From Chloroflexota bacterium (GTDB lineage: Bacteria > Chloroflexota > Anaerolineae > J036 > Brachytrichaceae): 40,382 nt of DNA. Made by a program: the position numbers and the translations under genes. Where the stretch lies: NCBI GenBank assembly GCA_021788625.1, contig JAJYKL010000035.1, positions 1-40,382 on the forward strand, in the 5' to 3' direction. Position 1 is the first letter of the stretch, and every line of letters begins with the position of its first letter. Shown here piece by piece: positions 15,282 through 24,487 of this stretch. Under the pieces are notes generated by a model, which was not told the origin of the DNA, did no database searches, and saw only the letters and a program-made list of their open reading frames with translations.

Positions 15282-17444
15282 ATGAGCACTGTGAACCAAG
15301 CAGAATACACTTTCGGCGATATGATTGTTCGCTACCCCCTCAATCCAGAAACCAACATAATCGGCCTCACGTTGATACCAGCTGACCAAGCCCAAAGACT
15401 GGTACCACGCCGTTCTGTGCTGTATGAAGGTCCCGAGTATGAGCATCTACCTGGCAAATGGGTGATGCAGGCCTGTGACGTCGATCCGTTATTGCAGGTC
15501 AAATGGATCGGTGCCGAACCAACCGGTGGTTTCGGTCAGGGGCGTACCATGCGGGGAAGCTCGGCGACCAGGATGATGAAGTTTGATCGCCAGGAGATGA
15601 GCCAGTCGGGCGACGAAACGACCATTCGTACTTATTTGCGTTCCGTGGAGGGGTACACCTGTGAGCATCGCTTGACATGGTGCAAGGACGATCAATTCAT
15701 CACAATAACAACCAGCTTTCGCAATAACACGAACCATCCCTTAACGCTTGAACTCATGACCAGCTTTGTGATGGGAGGCATTTCTCCTTTCTCAATCGAC
15801 GACGCCCCCGATCGGTTGCTGCTGCATCGATTTCGCTCCAGTTGGTCTGCAGAAGGGCGTCTGGATACTCAATCGCTGGAACAATTGAACCTGGAGCGCT
15901 CGTGGAGCGGTCATGGCGTACGCAGCGAACGTTTCGGTCAGGTAGGCAGCATGCCTAACAATGGGTTTTTCCCTACCGTCGTCGCCGAAGACCGTGTAGC
16001 CGGCGTACTGTGGGGCGCCCAACTAGCCTGGGCAGGCTCATGGCAAATGGAAGCTTACCGGCGTGACGACAGCCTTTCCCTTTCCGGGGGGCTGGCGGAT
16101 CGCGAATACGGCCATTGGACTAAAGTCCTCAGACCTGGTGAGAGGTTTAGGACGCCTGAGGCGACACTCTCGACCGTAACTGGCGATCTGGACAGGCTGT
16201 GCCAGCGACTGACCGCCGCACAAGAACGAGCAGCCGATGCCGTACCTATGGTCGAAGCAGACTTACCGATCATCTTCAACGAATGGTGTACCAGCTGGGG
16301 ACGTCCCACACATGACAATATGGTGTGCCTGGCCAAGCGGCTGAAAGGATCACCTGTGAAGTACCTGGTGATGGATGCTGGGTGGTATGCACCACTCAAT
16401 GGTGACTGGTCGTCTGCCCAAGGGGACTGGGTGCCCAACTCTACGCTCTACCCAAAGGGTCTGGCTGCCACAGCGCAGGCAATTCGCGAACGCGGGCTTA
16501 TCCCCGGTATCTGGTTTGAGCTGGAGGTGACCGGAGAAACAGCCGAGGCCTATCAGATGACCGATCACCTGCTTAAACGAGACGGCCAGGTGCTCACCGT
16601 AAGTGGCCGACGGTTCTGGGATATGAACGACCCTTGGGTGATCGATTACCTTTCGAAACGGGTCATCGGCCTTCTGCGCGACACTTGCATGGGTTATCTG
16701 AAGGTGGACTACAACGAAACGCTCGGGATGGGTGTGGACGGCGCGGAGTCGTTTGGCGAAGGCTTACGCCGGCAAATCGAGGGCACGTATCACTTCTTTG
16801 ACCTGCTCCACCAGCACTTACCCGACCTCGTAATAGAGAATTGTTCGTCAGGCGGTCACCGTCTGGAGCCATCCATGATGGCACGCTGCGCGATGGGCTC
16901 GTTCTCCGACGCGCACGAAACGCGCGAGATTCCCATTATCGCGGCGAATCTGCACCGCCTGATCCTGCCGCGCCAGTCGCAAATCTGGTCTGTACTGCGC
17001 ACGACGGACGACGACCGCCGCCTGATTTATTTACTGGCTGCCACCTTCCTGGGGCGTATGTGCCTTTCGGGTGATCTGAATGAACTCAACGATGATCAAT
17101 GGAATCTGGCATTGAAAGCGATGGCACTCTACCGGAAGGTCACGCCCATCATTAAGCACGGTCAATCTCATCGCATGGGGCCGATCGTAACTAATTACAG
17201 GCACCCGCGTGGATGGCAAGCCGTGCTGCGTATATCTGATGACGGGCAACAGGCGCTGGTCGTTGCACACAGCTTTGGAGCTGAAGTGCCAGCCCAGGCA
17301 CATATACCGCTACCAGGCGCGGCATGGCAGGTAAGCGAAGTGCTGGCGACGCATGGAAATGAGCCGGTTGTTGAAATCGGTACTTTGAGGATCCCCTTTG
17401 AAGCACCTTTTTCAGCTTCTGTGGCGTACCTGGTGAAGGCGTAG
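15282..17444 (+). CDS. Alpha-galactosidase, glycoside hydrolase family 36
   Basis: A 720-aa GH36 enzyme hydrolysing terminal alpha-galactosides such as raffinose-family sugars or galactolipid headgroups. It has an N-terminal beta-supersandwich domain (about residues 1-310), a TIM barrel starting near NEWCTSWGRPTHDN, then a beta C-terminal domain. The nucleophile is D476 in YLKVDYNE and the acid/base is D543 in SFSDAHE; IENCSSGG is the conserved Cys/Gly-rich strand between them. No signal peptide is seen, so it acts in the cytoplasm on imported oligosaccharides. No strong ribosome site precedes the ATG; a good promoter lies 60-95 nt upstream. Confidence 0.93.
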   Translation: MSTVNQAEYTFGDMIVRYPLNPETNIIGLTLIPADQAQRLVPRRSVLYEGPEYEHLPGKWVMQACDVDPLLQVKWIGAEPTGGFGQGRTMRGSSATRMMKFDRQEMSQSGDETTIRTYLRSVEGYTCEHRLTWCKDDQFITITTSFRNNTNHPLTLELMTSFVMGGISPFSIDDAPDRLLLHRFRSSWSAEGRLDTQSLEQLNLERSWSGHGVRSERFGQVGSMPNNGFFPTVVAEDRVAGVLWGAQLAWAGSWQMEAYRRDDSLSLSGGLADREYGHWTKVLRPGERFRTPEATLSTVTGDLDRLCQRLTAAQERAADAVPMVEADLPIIFNEWCTSWGRPTHDNMVCLAKRLKGSPVKYLVMDAGWYAPLNGDWSSAQGDWVPNSTLYPKGLAATAQAIRERGLIPGIWFELEVTGETAEAYQMTDHLLKRDGQVLTVSGRRFWDMNDPWVIDYLSKRVIGLLRDTCMGYLKVDYNETLGMGVDGAESFGEGLRRQIEGTYHFFDLLHQHLPDLVIENCSSGGHRLEPSMMARCAMGSFSDAHETREIPIIAANLHRLILPRQSQIWSVLRTTDDDRRLIYLLAATFLGRMCLSGDLNELNDDQWNLALKAMALYRKVTPIIKHGQSHRMGPIVTNYRHPRGWQAVLRISDDGQQALVVAHSFGAEVPAQAHIPLPGAAWQVSEVLATHGNEPVVEIGTLRIPFEAPFSASVAYLVKA

Positions 17445-17594
17445 CGCCGGCTTTATATTCAGGTGTTCAAAGACACTCGATAGCGCCATTCTCCCGGCAT
17501 GTCCGTACCGGCTGACTGATACGCACGGTCGGTTGGTAACTGAAACCTGATAGCAGTTGCCGATTCCATTTTGTGATCGAGATGTAGCGCTGCG

Positions 17595-20198
17595 TCATGC
17601 CTGCTGGCTGCGGCTATGCTTTGAGGCTAAGCGCCGTACCTCATCTGCGCTGCTACACATGAGCGCCTGTGTCGCGAGGGCATGGCATGCTGGCATATCT
17701 AGCTCACGCACAACGGCTTTCAACAGCGGGACGGCTGCCACGTTCATACTGAGCTCATCCACGTCCAGCCCGATCAGTACTGCAGCTGCCACCGGATCTG
17801 CCGCGATTTCTCCACATACACCTGCCCAGCGGCCAGCCTCGTGTGATTCATGCACCACCTGCTGGATTAAACGCAACACCGCAGGGTGCAACGCATCAGC
17901 AAATGACGCCAGTTGGGCGTTACCGCGCTCGGCTGCCAAAGTGTATTGCGTCAGGTCGTTGGTGCCGATGCTGAAAAAGTCTGCCAGGTCTGTCAGTGTG
18001 TGAGTCATGATGGCGGCTGCAGGTGTCTCGACCATGATGCCTACCTGCACTGGCCAGTGATGTTCCATTCCCTCGCTCATCAGCGCCAGGTGCGCAGCCT
18101 CGATCAGCGCGCGCGCTTTCTCCAATTCCTCACGTAGGGTCACCATCGGCAACAGGATGCGTAACTCAGCATTAGTCAGCCTTATATTCTGCTTATCGCT
18201 TGCCACTCCTGCACGCAGAATGGCACGCACTTGCGTGATAAACATTTCCGGCTGCTGCAGTGACAACCGGATGGCACGCACTCCCAGATAAGGGTTGGCC
18301 TCGGGTGGCAGACGCAGGTATGGAATCAGCTTATCGCCGCCCACATCCAGTGTGCGGACGATTATCGGGCGGTTCAACAGGCAGGTGGTAATCTGCTGGA
18401 GCGCGGCTACCTGTTCATCCTCACTCGGTGCTGTAGTGCGGGTGAGATAAAGAAATTCGGTGCGCAAAACACCAACAGCTTCTGCACCATTACTGACAGC
18501 GACCTGTGCATCGGCCAATCCGCTTAAGTTTACGGCAATCTCCACTCGTCTTCCGTCGCGCGTGTACGTTAATTCGCCGCTGGCTAGCCGTAGTTGCTGC
18601 TGTAGCGCCAGCCACGCCTCCTGCTGCTGGATCAGATGCTTCACCACCTCCGGTGTAGGACGTATATAAAGCGCACCGCTATTGCCATCCACACCGACGA
18701 GCGTGCCATCAGTGAGGTCATCGACGACCTGTGACGCTCCAGCCACAGCAGGAATGCTCAATGCGCGGGTCAGGATGGCCGCGTGCGAATTCATCCCGCC
18801 AGCGCCGAAAATCAAAGCGACGGCTTTGCTGCGATCCAGTCGCGATATCTGTGAAGGGGTGAACTCGGTCGCCACCAACACGGAAGGCACATCGAGCGCC
18901 ATATACATATCGGCATCACGCCCGGTCAACCGAGACAGCACTTGGGCGCCTACATCCAGCACGTCTGCGTAGCGCTGGCGAAGGTAGAAGTCGGGCAGCT
19001 CGCGATACCTGTTGGCCATATCGATTACCGTCTGGTGCCAGGCGTGTGCTGCCGATTGACCTTGTGTAGCGATGAGTTCCTTTGCATGATCTACCAGTAC
19101 TTCGTCGCGAAGGATCAATAGATGCGCCTGGAATATGCCCTCTTGCGGTGTGCCTGGGGTTAATGTAGCGTGGGTAGCCTCGATCGCCTGCTCTGTGCTG
19201 TCGATGGCATCCTGCAGCCGACTAATTTCTGCCTGCCGGTCCGGGCACGATGTGTCGATGTCATCTGGCAGAACCAGGCTCGCGTGATAGTGTCGTATAG
19301 GGCCGATACCGATCCCTGGAGACAGTGGCTGAACTCGCCTGGCATTTGCTGGTATGGGCCCAGGCTCCTGGTTGGTTTGGTCCGCCAATGATTGCGGTTG
19401 CTCGCTCAGTTCACCGAAACCACTTTCCACCAGTTCTGTCAAAGCTTTTAGCGCGCGCTGTGCATCCGGCCCCTGCGCCTGTATGATAATTCGATCCCCT
19501 TGTACGGCGCCAAGGGTCGCCAGCCGGTTCAGGCTACGCGCCGAGACAGGCTTCCCGGCTGCTCCTTCTTTCCTCACCCGGATGTCCGCGCTAAAAGTGC
19601 TGGTAAGTTGCACGAAACGAGCTGCGGGTCGAGCATGCAAGCCATGAAGGTTTCGCAAGGTGAGGGTCACCTGGTGCTCCACTTCACGGGTTTCCAGGTA
19701 GGACGATTGTTGGCTGTCAAGCTTAATGGAATTGCCAACGGGGGCCAGCGTTTCCTCAGCGATGTTCTGAAATGCAGGTGTTTGTTCTTGTGATGCGAGC
19801 TGTTCGAGCTTGGGTTGTAACGCCTTGGATGCTTCGACGCACACCGCCTCCAGATTTGCTCCCAGGCTTGCCTGCACAGCACCAGCCAGCGTACCTTCGA
19901 CCAGAGGTGCCGGGCACAACCGTACATGTGTCCGCACATCGGCAGGTAGCAACTCAAGTGCCATTTCGGCGCTTAAAATCGCACTGCCCAGGTCCATCAA
20001 TACGGCCACGCCGGATGGGCTATCAACCGACTGGATTGCAGTGCTGATGTCCATTGCATTGGTGCCAAACTCATCATGCGACTCGCCAGCTCCCGCCGCA
20101 ATAGCGATGCGAACGTCCGGTCCTGCCATCTGGCGCGCCAACCCTACCACTGCATCGGCCATTGCGTGGCTGTGTGAAACCAACACCAGACTAACCAT
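17595..20198 (-). CDS. dhaM: DhaM-HPr-Enzyme I fusion, phosphodonor of the PTS-dependent dihydroxyacetone kinase
   Basis: An 867-aa three-part PTS protein. Residues 1-125 are DhaM (mannose-family EIIA fold) with active H9 in VLVSHSHA. Residues about 172-262 are HPr with H188 in HGLHARPA. Residues about 287-855 are a full-length Enzyme I with phospho-acceptor H472 in GGMNSHAAI, the PEP-binding barrel, and the conserved Cys in GVCGEIAAD. E. coli DhaM carries only a truncated EI part, so here the whole relay PEP to EI to HPr to DhaM can run in one chain and phosphorylate ADP bound to DhaL. The start has AAGGTG about 6 nt upstream, 10 nt after dhaL. A longer frame runs into dhaL and is rejected. 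Confidence 0.93.
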   Translation of the reverse strand: MVSLVLVSHSHAMADAVVGLARQMAGPDVRIAIAAGAGESHDEFGTNAMDISTAIQSVDSPSGVAVLMDLGSAILSAEMALELLPADVRTHVRLCPAPLVEGTLAGAVQASLGANLEAVCVEASKALQPKLEQLASQEQTPAFQNIAEETLAPVGNSIKLDSQQSSYLETREVEHQVTLTLRNLHGLHARPAARFVQLTSTFSADIRVRKEGAAGKPVSARSLNRLATLGAVQGDRIIIQAQGPDAQRALKALTELVESGFGELSEQPQSLADQTNQEPGPIPANARRVQPLSPGIGIGPIRHYHASLVLPDDIDTSCPDRQAEISRLQDAIDSTEQAIEATHATLTPGTPQEGIFQAHLLILRDEVLVDHAKELIATQGQSAAHAWHQTVIDMANRYRELPDFYLRQRYADVLDVGAQVLSRLTGRDADMYMALDVPSVLVATEFTPSQISRLDRSKAVALIFGAGGMNSHAAILTRALSIPAVAGASQVVDDLTDGTLVGVDGNSGALYIRPTPEVVKHLIQQQEAWLALQQQLRLASGELTYTRDGRRVEIAVNLSGLADAQVAVSNGAEAVGVLRTEFLYLTRTTAPSEDEQVAALQQITTCLLNRPIIVRTLDVGGDKLIPYLRLPPEANPYLGVRAIRLSLQQPEMFITQVRAILRAGVASDKQNIRLTNAELRILLPMVTLREELEKARALIEAAHLALMSEGMEHHWPVQVGIMVETPAAAIMTHTLTDLADFFSIGTNDLTQYTLAAERGNAQLASFADALHPAVLRLIQQVVHESHEAGRWAGVCGEIAADPVAAAVLIGLDVDELSMNVAAVPLLKAVVRELDMPACHALATQALMCSSADEVRRLASKHSRSQQA

Positions 20199-20208
20199 CG
20201 CCAGCACC

Positions 20209-20868
20209 TTAGTAGCTGCCCGCCCAGGTGTCCGCAGCAGCCTTAATAAGCAGATATGAGGAAGTTGCGCCAGGGTCCAGGTGTCCGGCGCTGCGCTCGC
20301 CCAGATAGCTGGCACGTCCCTTGTGCGCAATGAGGGGCAAGGTGCTCTGCATACCGTGTTCTGCAGCCCGGGCAGAGCTTTGCAGCGCTTCTGGAAAGGA
20401 CTGTCCAGCGGCGATGGCACCCTTGAGCGCCTGCACCGCCGGGACCAGTGCGTCCACCATGGTTTTATCGCCGGGCCCTGCCTTTCCGCGTTTGATCACG
20501 CCCTCCGTCGCCGCGTCGAGCATAGTTGCCCAATCTGAGAGAGTGAGAGCGGTCTTACCTGCAGCAGCCTGGCTTGCCTGTAAGAATAGCGTTCCATACA
20601 GCGGCCCGGCTGCGCCGCCGACCGTCGAGATCAGCGCCATACCAACCGTGCGCAAAGTCGTGCTGATGTCCTTATCGGCGGTATCCATTAGCTTAGCGAT
20701 GACGGCTTTAAAGCCGCGATCCATGTTCGCGCCATGATCGGCATCACCAATGGCGGCGTCCAGGTCTGTCAGGTAGCCGCGATTATCGGCGATCACTTGC
20801 GCATAGACGCGCAACCAGGCCAGCACATCCTCGTGACTTATGGTAGACGTCGAAGGTGCACCGCTCAT
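20209..20868 (-). CDS. dhaL: Dihydroxyacetone kinase subunit DhaL (ADP-binding)
   Basis: A 219-aa subunit holding the nucleotide. NRGYLTDLDAAIGDADHGANMDRG (about residues 30-53) contains the conserved Asp residues that bind two Mg ions and ADP phosphates, GGAAGPLYG is the second nucleotide loop, and GPGDKTMVDAL and DPGATSSYLL complete the family pattern. It passes phosphate from DhaM to dihydroxyacetone on DhaK. The ATG follows the dhaK stop by 1 nt with GGGGGA ahead of it, so translation is coupled. Order dhaK-dhaL-dhaM is the standard operon. Confidence 0.95.
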   Translation of the reverse strand: MSGAPSTSTISHEDVLAWLRVYAQVIADNRGYLTDLDAAIGDADHGANMDRGFKAVIAKLMDTADKDISTTLRTVGMALISTVGGAAGPLYGTLFLQASQAAAGKTALTLSDWATMLDAATEGVIKRGKAGPGDKTMVDALVPAVQALKGAIAAGQSFPEALQSSARAAEHGMQSTLPLIAHKGRASYLGERSAGHLDPGATSSYLLIKAAADTWAGSY

Positions 20869-20869
20869 G

Positions 20870-21871
20870 TCACATCCCCCATCGCATGCCAGGGGTGCAT
20901 ACCGGCGCATCCCACAGTGCCGTTAACTCAGCGTTCAGTTTCAGCAGTGTGACAGAGCAGCCGGCCATCTCAAGGCTGGTCATATAAGGCCCAACCAGCG
21001 AGCGCGTTACTTTTAGGCCATGCTGAGTTGCGATCTGAAGCGCTTTGCGATACACGATATGGAGCTCTGGCAGAGGCGTACCGCCCATGCCATTAACAAA
21101 TAGCAGCACCTCATCGCCGGTCTTGAAGGGCAGGTCTGCGATCACGGGTTCCATCAGCATCTCGGTGACCTGGTCCGCTGGCTGCAGTGCCGTACGCGCA
21201 CGCCCTGGCTCACCATGGATGCCAATACCAATCTCCATCTGGTCTTCGGGCAGTTCAAATGTGGCGTGACCGACATGCGGTACAGTGCACGAGGTGAGTG
21301 CCACGCCCATACTGCGTCCGTAACCGTTCACGCGCTGGCACACGTCAGCCACTTCGGCCAGGGGACGACCCTGTTGTGCAGCGGCCCCAGTGATTTTCTC
21401 AGCCAACACGGTGGTGCCTACACCACGCCGCCCTGCGGTATATAAACTGTCCTTCACGGCAACGTCGTCGTCAATGATCACGCTGGCGACCTCAATGCCT
21501 TCGTCGCGGGCCAGGTCGGCAGCCATCTCGAAATTCATAATATCGCCCGTGTAGTTTTTTATGATGTGCAGAACTCCAACACCGCCATTTATGGCTCTGG
21601 TTGCCTCCTGCATCTGGTCAGGGGTGGGACTGGTGAAAATAGCGCCGGGGCAGGCTGCATCGAGCATGCCATAGCCCACAAATCCACCATGCATCGGTTC
21701 ATGCCCACTACCCCCTCCTGATAGCACACCCACTTTGCCTTTGGCGGGTGCATCAGCGCGAACTATATACACAGGGTCGACATGCAAGCGAATCATGCCA
21801 GAAAACGCTGCAGCGAACCCTTCCAGTGACTCGCGTACCACATCATCGGGCTGGTTGATCAGTTTTTTCAT
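20870..21871 (-). CDS. dhaK: Dihydroxyacetone kinase subunit DhaK (substrate-binding)
   Basis: A 333-aa subunit that binds dihydroxyacetone covalently. The substrate histidine is H219 in GIGIHGEPG, and [16 protein letters not shown] (residues 51-66) and [11 protein letters not shown] (about 105-115) are the conserved substrate-pocket motifs. With DhaL and the DhaM fusion it converts dihydroxyacetone to dihydroxyacetone phosphate in the cytoplasm using PEP. Start [10 protein letters not shown] is the family N-terminus, and AGGAA lies 5 nt upstream; a nine-residue extension is rejected. It is the first gene of the operon; I saw no clear promoter in the 345 bp upstream and no DhaR/DhaQ regulator nearby. 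Confidence 0.95.
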   Translation of the reverse strand: MKKLINQPDDVVRESLEGFAAAFSGMIRLHVDPVYIVRADAPAKGKVGVLSGGGSGHEPMHGGFVGYGMLDAACPGAIFTSPTPDQMQEATRAINGGVGVLHIIKNYTGDIMNFEMAADLARDEGIEVASVIIDDDVAVKDSLYTAGRRGVGTTVLAEKITGAAAQQGRPLAEVADVCQRVNGYGRSMGVALTSCTVPHVGHATFELPEDQMEIGIGIHGEPGRARTALQPADQVTEMLMEPVIADLPFKTGDEVLLFVNGMGGTPLPELHIVYRKALQIATQHGLKVTRSLVGPYMTSLEMAGCSVTLLKLNAELTALWDAPVCTPGMRWGM

Positions 21872-22216
21872 ATCTATTCCTATGCTGCACTGGGCCAACA
21901 GGGCATGGCACGGTCGACAGTTATAGATCCAGCACCCTCCATCTTGTGCTATAGCTGCCTACATTGTAAGCGGCTCCCAGCACCAATCGAGCATGGACTG
22001 TCCATCAGTGTGGCTCCTGTTCCCCGGTGCACGAGGCTTGCATCAAGCTTGGGCCTGAGGCTCTGGACTTGCCATCCATTGAGCTTAGGCATGCAATGCT
22101 GGTCTGTTGTCCCTATAATGCAATAACCCTTGACTGTCGCGAGCGGCAACGTGGAAGTATAAAAGAGGTGCGATAGCTCCAAGCATAGTCCTGACCACTT
22201 TATAAGGAAAAACAAT
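21872..22216. other. Divergent intergenic region between dhaK and the M32 carboxypeptidase
   Basis: About 345 bp without a supported gene. It includes the palindrome ATGGAC-T-GTCCAT (21993-22005), a possible operator, and a TATAAT at 22114-22119 that could be the -10 box for the carboxypeptidase gene with a weak -35. A TTGACT at 22130-22135 lies too far (22 bp) from TATAAA (22158-22163) to make a good pair. Confidence 0.4.
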
Positions 22217-23725
22217 ATGAACACTAAGGTGACTGAACTGAAATCACGTCTGGCCGAGGTTTATGACCTTAATATGATTGGCGCTCTTTTGAACTGGGAC
22301 TCATCGACCTATATGCCTTTGGATGGTGCTCCAGCACGAGGACGGCAGATGGGACTCATCGCCAGGATAGGGCATGAGAAGATGACCGATCCGGCCATTG
22401 GCAGACTGCTTGATGAGCTCCATGCCTATGAGGAAAGCTTGCCTTACGACTCGGATGAAGCAAGCCTGATCCGGGTAGCCCGGCGAGAATATGAACGTGC
22501 GATTAGGGTACCTGCTGCCTTTATGGCCAAGCTACAGGAGCATATCGCAGAAACCTTTGACGTGTGGACACGTGCTCGACCTGCAAATGACTTTAAGAGA
22601 GTGCAGGGCATGCTTGAGAAGACGGTGGATCTGAGCCGGCAATTAGCCAGCTACTTCCCCGGTTACCAACATATTATTGATCCACTCATCAGTTATTCTG
22701 ATTACGGCATGAAGGCAGCAGATATTCGCGCGATATTCGCCGACTTGAGAAATCAGTTGCTGCCCCTCATTAAGACCATCACGTCGCAAGACGACATGGA
22801 CGATGGCTTCCTGCATCAGCCATACTCCACAGAAAAACAACTGGCTTTCGGGTTGGATGTGATCAAGCTCTACGGTTACGATTTCAATCGCGGTCGTCAG
22901 GACCTCACCCATCATCCATACACCACCAAATTCTCGCTGAGCGACGTGCGGATCACCACACGTGTGAAGGAAAATGACTTGTGTGAGGCATTATTCGGCA
23001 CGCTGCATGAGTCGGGTCATGCCATCTACGAGCAGGGCATCAATCTGGCTTATGAAGGGACTCCTCTGGCCAGCGGCGCGTCATCAGGAGTTCACGAAAG
23101 CCAGTCGCGTACGTGGGAGAATCTGATTGGGCGCAGTCGGGGTTTTTGGGAGTTCTTTTATCCGAAGTTGAAGGAGATGTTTCCCACACAACTGAGCTCC
23201 ATAAGCGTCGACCGGTACTACCGTGCGATTAATAAGGTACAGCGTTCACTGATCCGCACCGATGCGGATGAGGTTACCTATAACTTGCACCCAATCATTC
23301 GCTTCGATTTGGAGTTAAGGATGTTGGAGGGTACGCTGGAGGTACGAGACCTGCCACAGGCATGGGATGAGCGCTACGCGAATGACATTGGAATCACCCC
23401 ACCCAATGATAGGGATGGTGTACTGCAGGATGTTCATTGGTATAGCGGCATTATTGGCGGAGCATTCCAGGGGTATACGCTGGGTAACATTATGAGTGCT
23501 CAGTTTTATGCTGAAGCGGTTAAAGCACATCCTGAGATAAATGAGCAGATAGCGAGCGGTGAGTTTACGACCTTGAGTGCATGGCTGAAGCAGGCCATCT
23601 ACCAGCACGGTGCGAAGTTTACCGCTGATGAGCTTTTACACCGAGTGACAGGGCAGGGTCTGAGCATCGAACCGTATGTTACCTACTTGAAGAATAAATA
23701 TAGCTCCATCTATAAACTTGGCTAG
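22217..23725 (+). CDS. Metallocarboxypeptidase, peptidase family M32 (Taq carboxypeptidase type)
   Basis: A 502-aa zinc carboxypeptidase with the usual M32 length. HESGH at residues 264-268 binds zinc and provides the catalytic Glu; E294 in SGVHESQSRTWENLIGRS is the third ligand. DVRITTRVKENDL, IRTDADEVTYNLHPIIRFDLE and GYTLGNIMSAQFY are family blocks. It trims broad C-terminal residues from peptides in the cytoplasm. AAGGAAAAA lies 5-9 nt before the ATG. It appears monocistronic. Confidence 0.94.
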   Translation: MNTKVTELKSRLAEVYDLNMIGALLNWDSSTYMPLDGAPARGRQMGLIARIGHEKMTDPAIGRLLDELHAYEESLPYDSDEASLIRVARREYERAIRVPAAFMAKLQEHIAETFDVWTRARPANDFKRVQGMLEKTVDLSRQLASYFPGYQHIIDPLISYSDYGMKAADIRAIFADLRNQLLPLIKTITSQDDMDDGFLHQPYSTEKQLAFGLDVIKLYGYDFNRGRQDLTHHPYTTKFSLSDVRITTRVKENDLCEALFGTLHESGHAIYEQGINLAYEGTPLASGASSGVHESQSRTWENLIGRSRGFWEFFYPKLKEMFPTQLSSISVDRYYRAINKVQRSLIRTDADEVTYNLHPIIRFDLELRMLEGTLEVRDLPQAWDERYANDIGITPPNDRDGVLQDVHWYSGIIGGAFQGYTLGNIMSAQFYAEAVKAHPEINEQIASGEFTTLSAWLKQAIYQHGAKFTADELLHRVTGQGLSIEPYVTYLKNKYSSIYKLG

Positions 23726-23772
23726 CCGACAGGATGTAACATATAAAGTAACCATAGCGGGGATGGCACGAA

Positions 23773-23904
23773 TCACGCCAGTTGCATCTCAAAGTAGAGG
23801 TTTAAACCAATGAGGGGGTGATTACCGTCGATTGTTAAGTCATCGGTCACAACTTTTCCTGACGCTCTCGCGTTGGCGTGGGCCACAGGTGTAGGGTTGT
23901 CGAT
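23773..23904 (-). pseudogene. Remnant of a SlyD/FKBP-type peptidyl-prolyl isomerase, C-terminal fragment
   Basis: On the minus strand about 43 codons between two stops end in DGNHPLIGLNLYFEMQLA followed by TGA (23773-23775). That closely resembles the end of SlyD-type isomerases, where NHPLAG is followed by an aromatic FEV-type strand. Upstream a TGA (23905-23907) interrupts the frame, and no catalytic FKBP core or start codon with a ribosome site is recognisable. I read it as a decayed gene end. A short match could be chance, so confidence is moderate. Confidence 0.45.
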
Positions 23905-23977
23905 TCAAACGGATGGTATTTTGTTCCTTTGTGCTGCGGTTTCTCGAATTCGGATGTGAGTGGAGGTGGTTGTAAAC

Positions 23978-24457
23978 ATGTTAAATCATTTACCGGTGAA
24001 CGAGCCTGCCCCAGACTTCATGCTGGCCGATATAAATGGCAAAACGATACAACTATCAGAATTTCGGGGCAGACTAAATGTCGTACTGGTGTTTAATCGT
24101 GGATTTACCTGACCATATTGCCGAAGGCATATGGCGCAGTTGCGCCAGGGGTATTCTGAGTTTCAAGCACGGGATACAGAAGTTGTTGTGGTTGGACCTG
24201 ATGACGCGGAAGCTTTCAAGCGTTACTGGACCCGTGAACAAATGCCGTTCATCGGTTTACCGAACCCTACATTAAACGTACTCGATCTCTACGGGCAGGA
24301 GACTCACTTCTTCAAGTTAGGTCGAATGCCTGCACAGGTCTTGATCGATAAGCAGGGAAATGTACGTTTTGCGCATTACGGTAGCAGCATGAAAGACATT
24401 CCGTCCAACGCTGAACTACTGAAAGTTATCGATCATCTGAATGCACATGAGATGTGA
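23978..24457 (+). CDS. Peroxiredoxin/AhpC-TSA-like thioredoxin-fold selenoprotein with in-frame UGA (Sec45)
   Basis: A 159-aa thioredoxin-fold protein if TGA at 24110-24112 is read as selenocysteine. GGAGGTGG lies about 8 nt before ATG 23978. Residues 1-44 are a typical redoxin N-terminus ([17 protein letters not shown], then [19 protein letters not shown]); the TGA follows at residue 45; then [14 protein letters not shown] continues without a break to TGA at 24455. The family active site is Cys-Pro-Tyr/Phe-Cys, so UGA sits exactly at the first catalytic Cys, with C48 as resolving residue. Two overlapping hairpins follow (24113-24134 and 24132-24147). The second has a 6-bp stem and loop AGTT starting 25 nt after the UGA, which fits bacterial SECIS rules as I know them. 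Likely a hydroperoxide or disulfide oxidoreductase. The alternative is a nonsense mutation. Confidence 0.8.
24113..24147 (+). promoter_or_regulatory. Candidate bacterial SECIS element (selenocysteine insertion hairpins)
   Basis: Directly after the in-frame TGA, CCATA(T)TGCC / GGCATATGG (24113-24134) forms a 9-bp hairpin with a bulged T and loop GAA. Overlapping it, TGGCGC (24132-24137) / GCGCCA (24142-24147) forms a 6-bp hairpin with loop AGTT. The two compete for bases 24132-24134. The second has a G among its first two loop bases at a distance of 25 nt from the TGA, within the usual 16-37 nt range; the first is closer than usual but has the bulged U seen in the E. coli fdhF element. Confidence 0.6.
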
Positions 24458-24487
24458 TCATTATCGGCTGTGAGCTCACCTGCCGCC

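Noticed and set aside
20199-20420. A 74-residue N-terminal extension of the DhaM fusion
   Set aside because: It lies inside dhaL on another frame, and MVSLVLVSHSH is the standard DhaM start with a ribosome site.
24131-24457. A separate 108-aa gene starting at ATG 24131
   Set aside because: It has no ribosome site, would lack the redoxin active site and N-terminus, and is in frame with the upstream 44 codons across one TGA.
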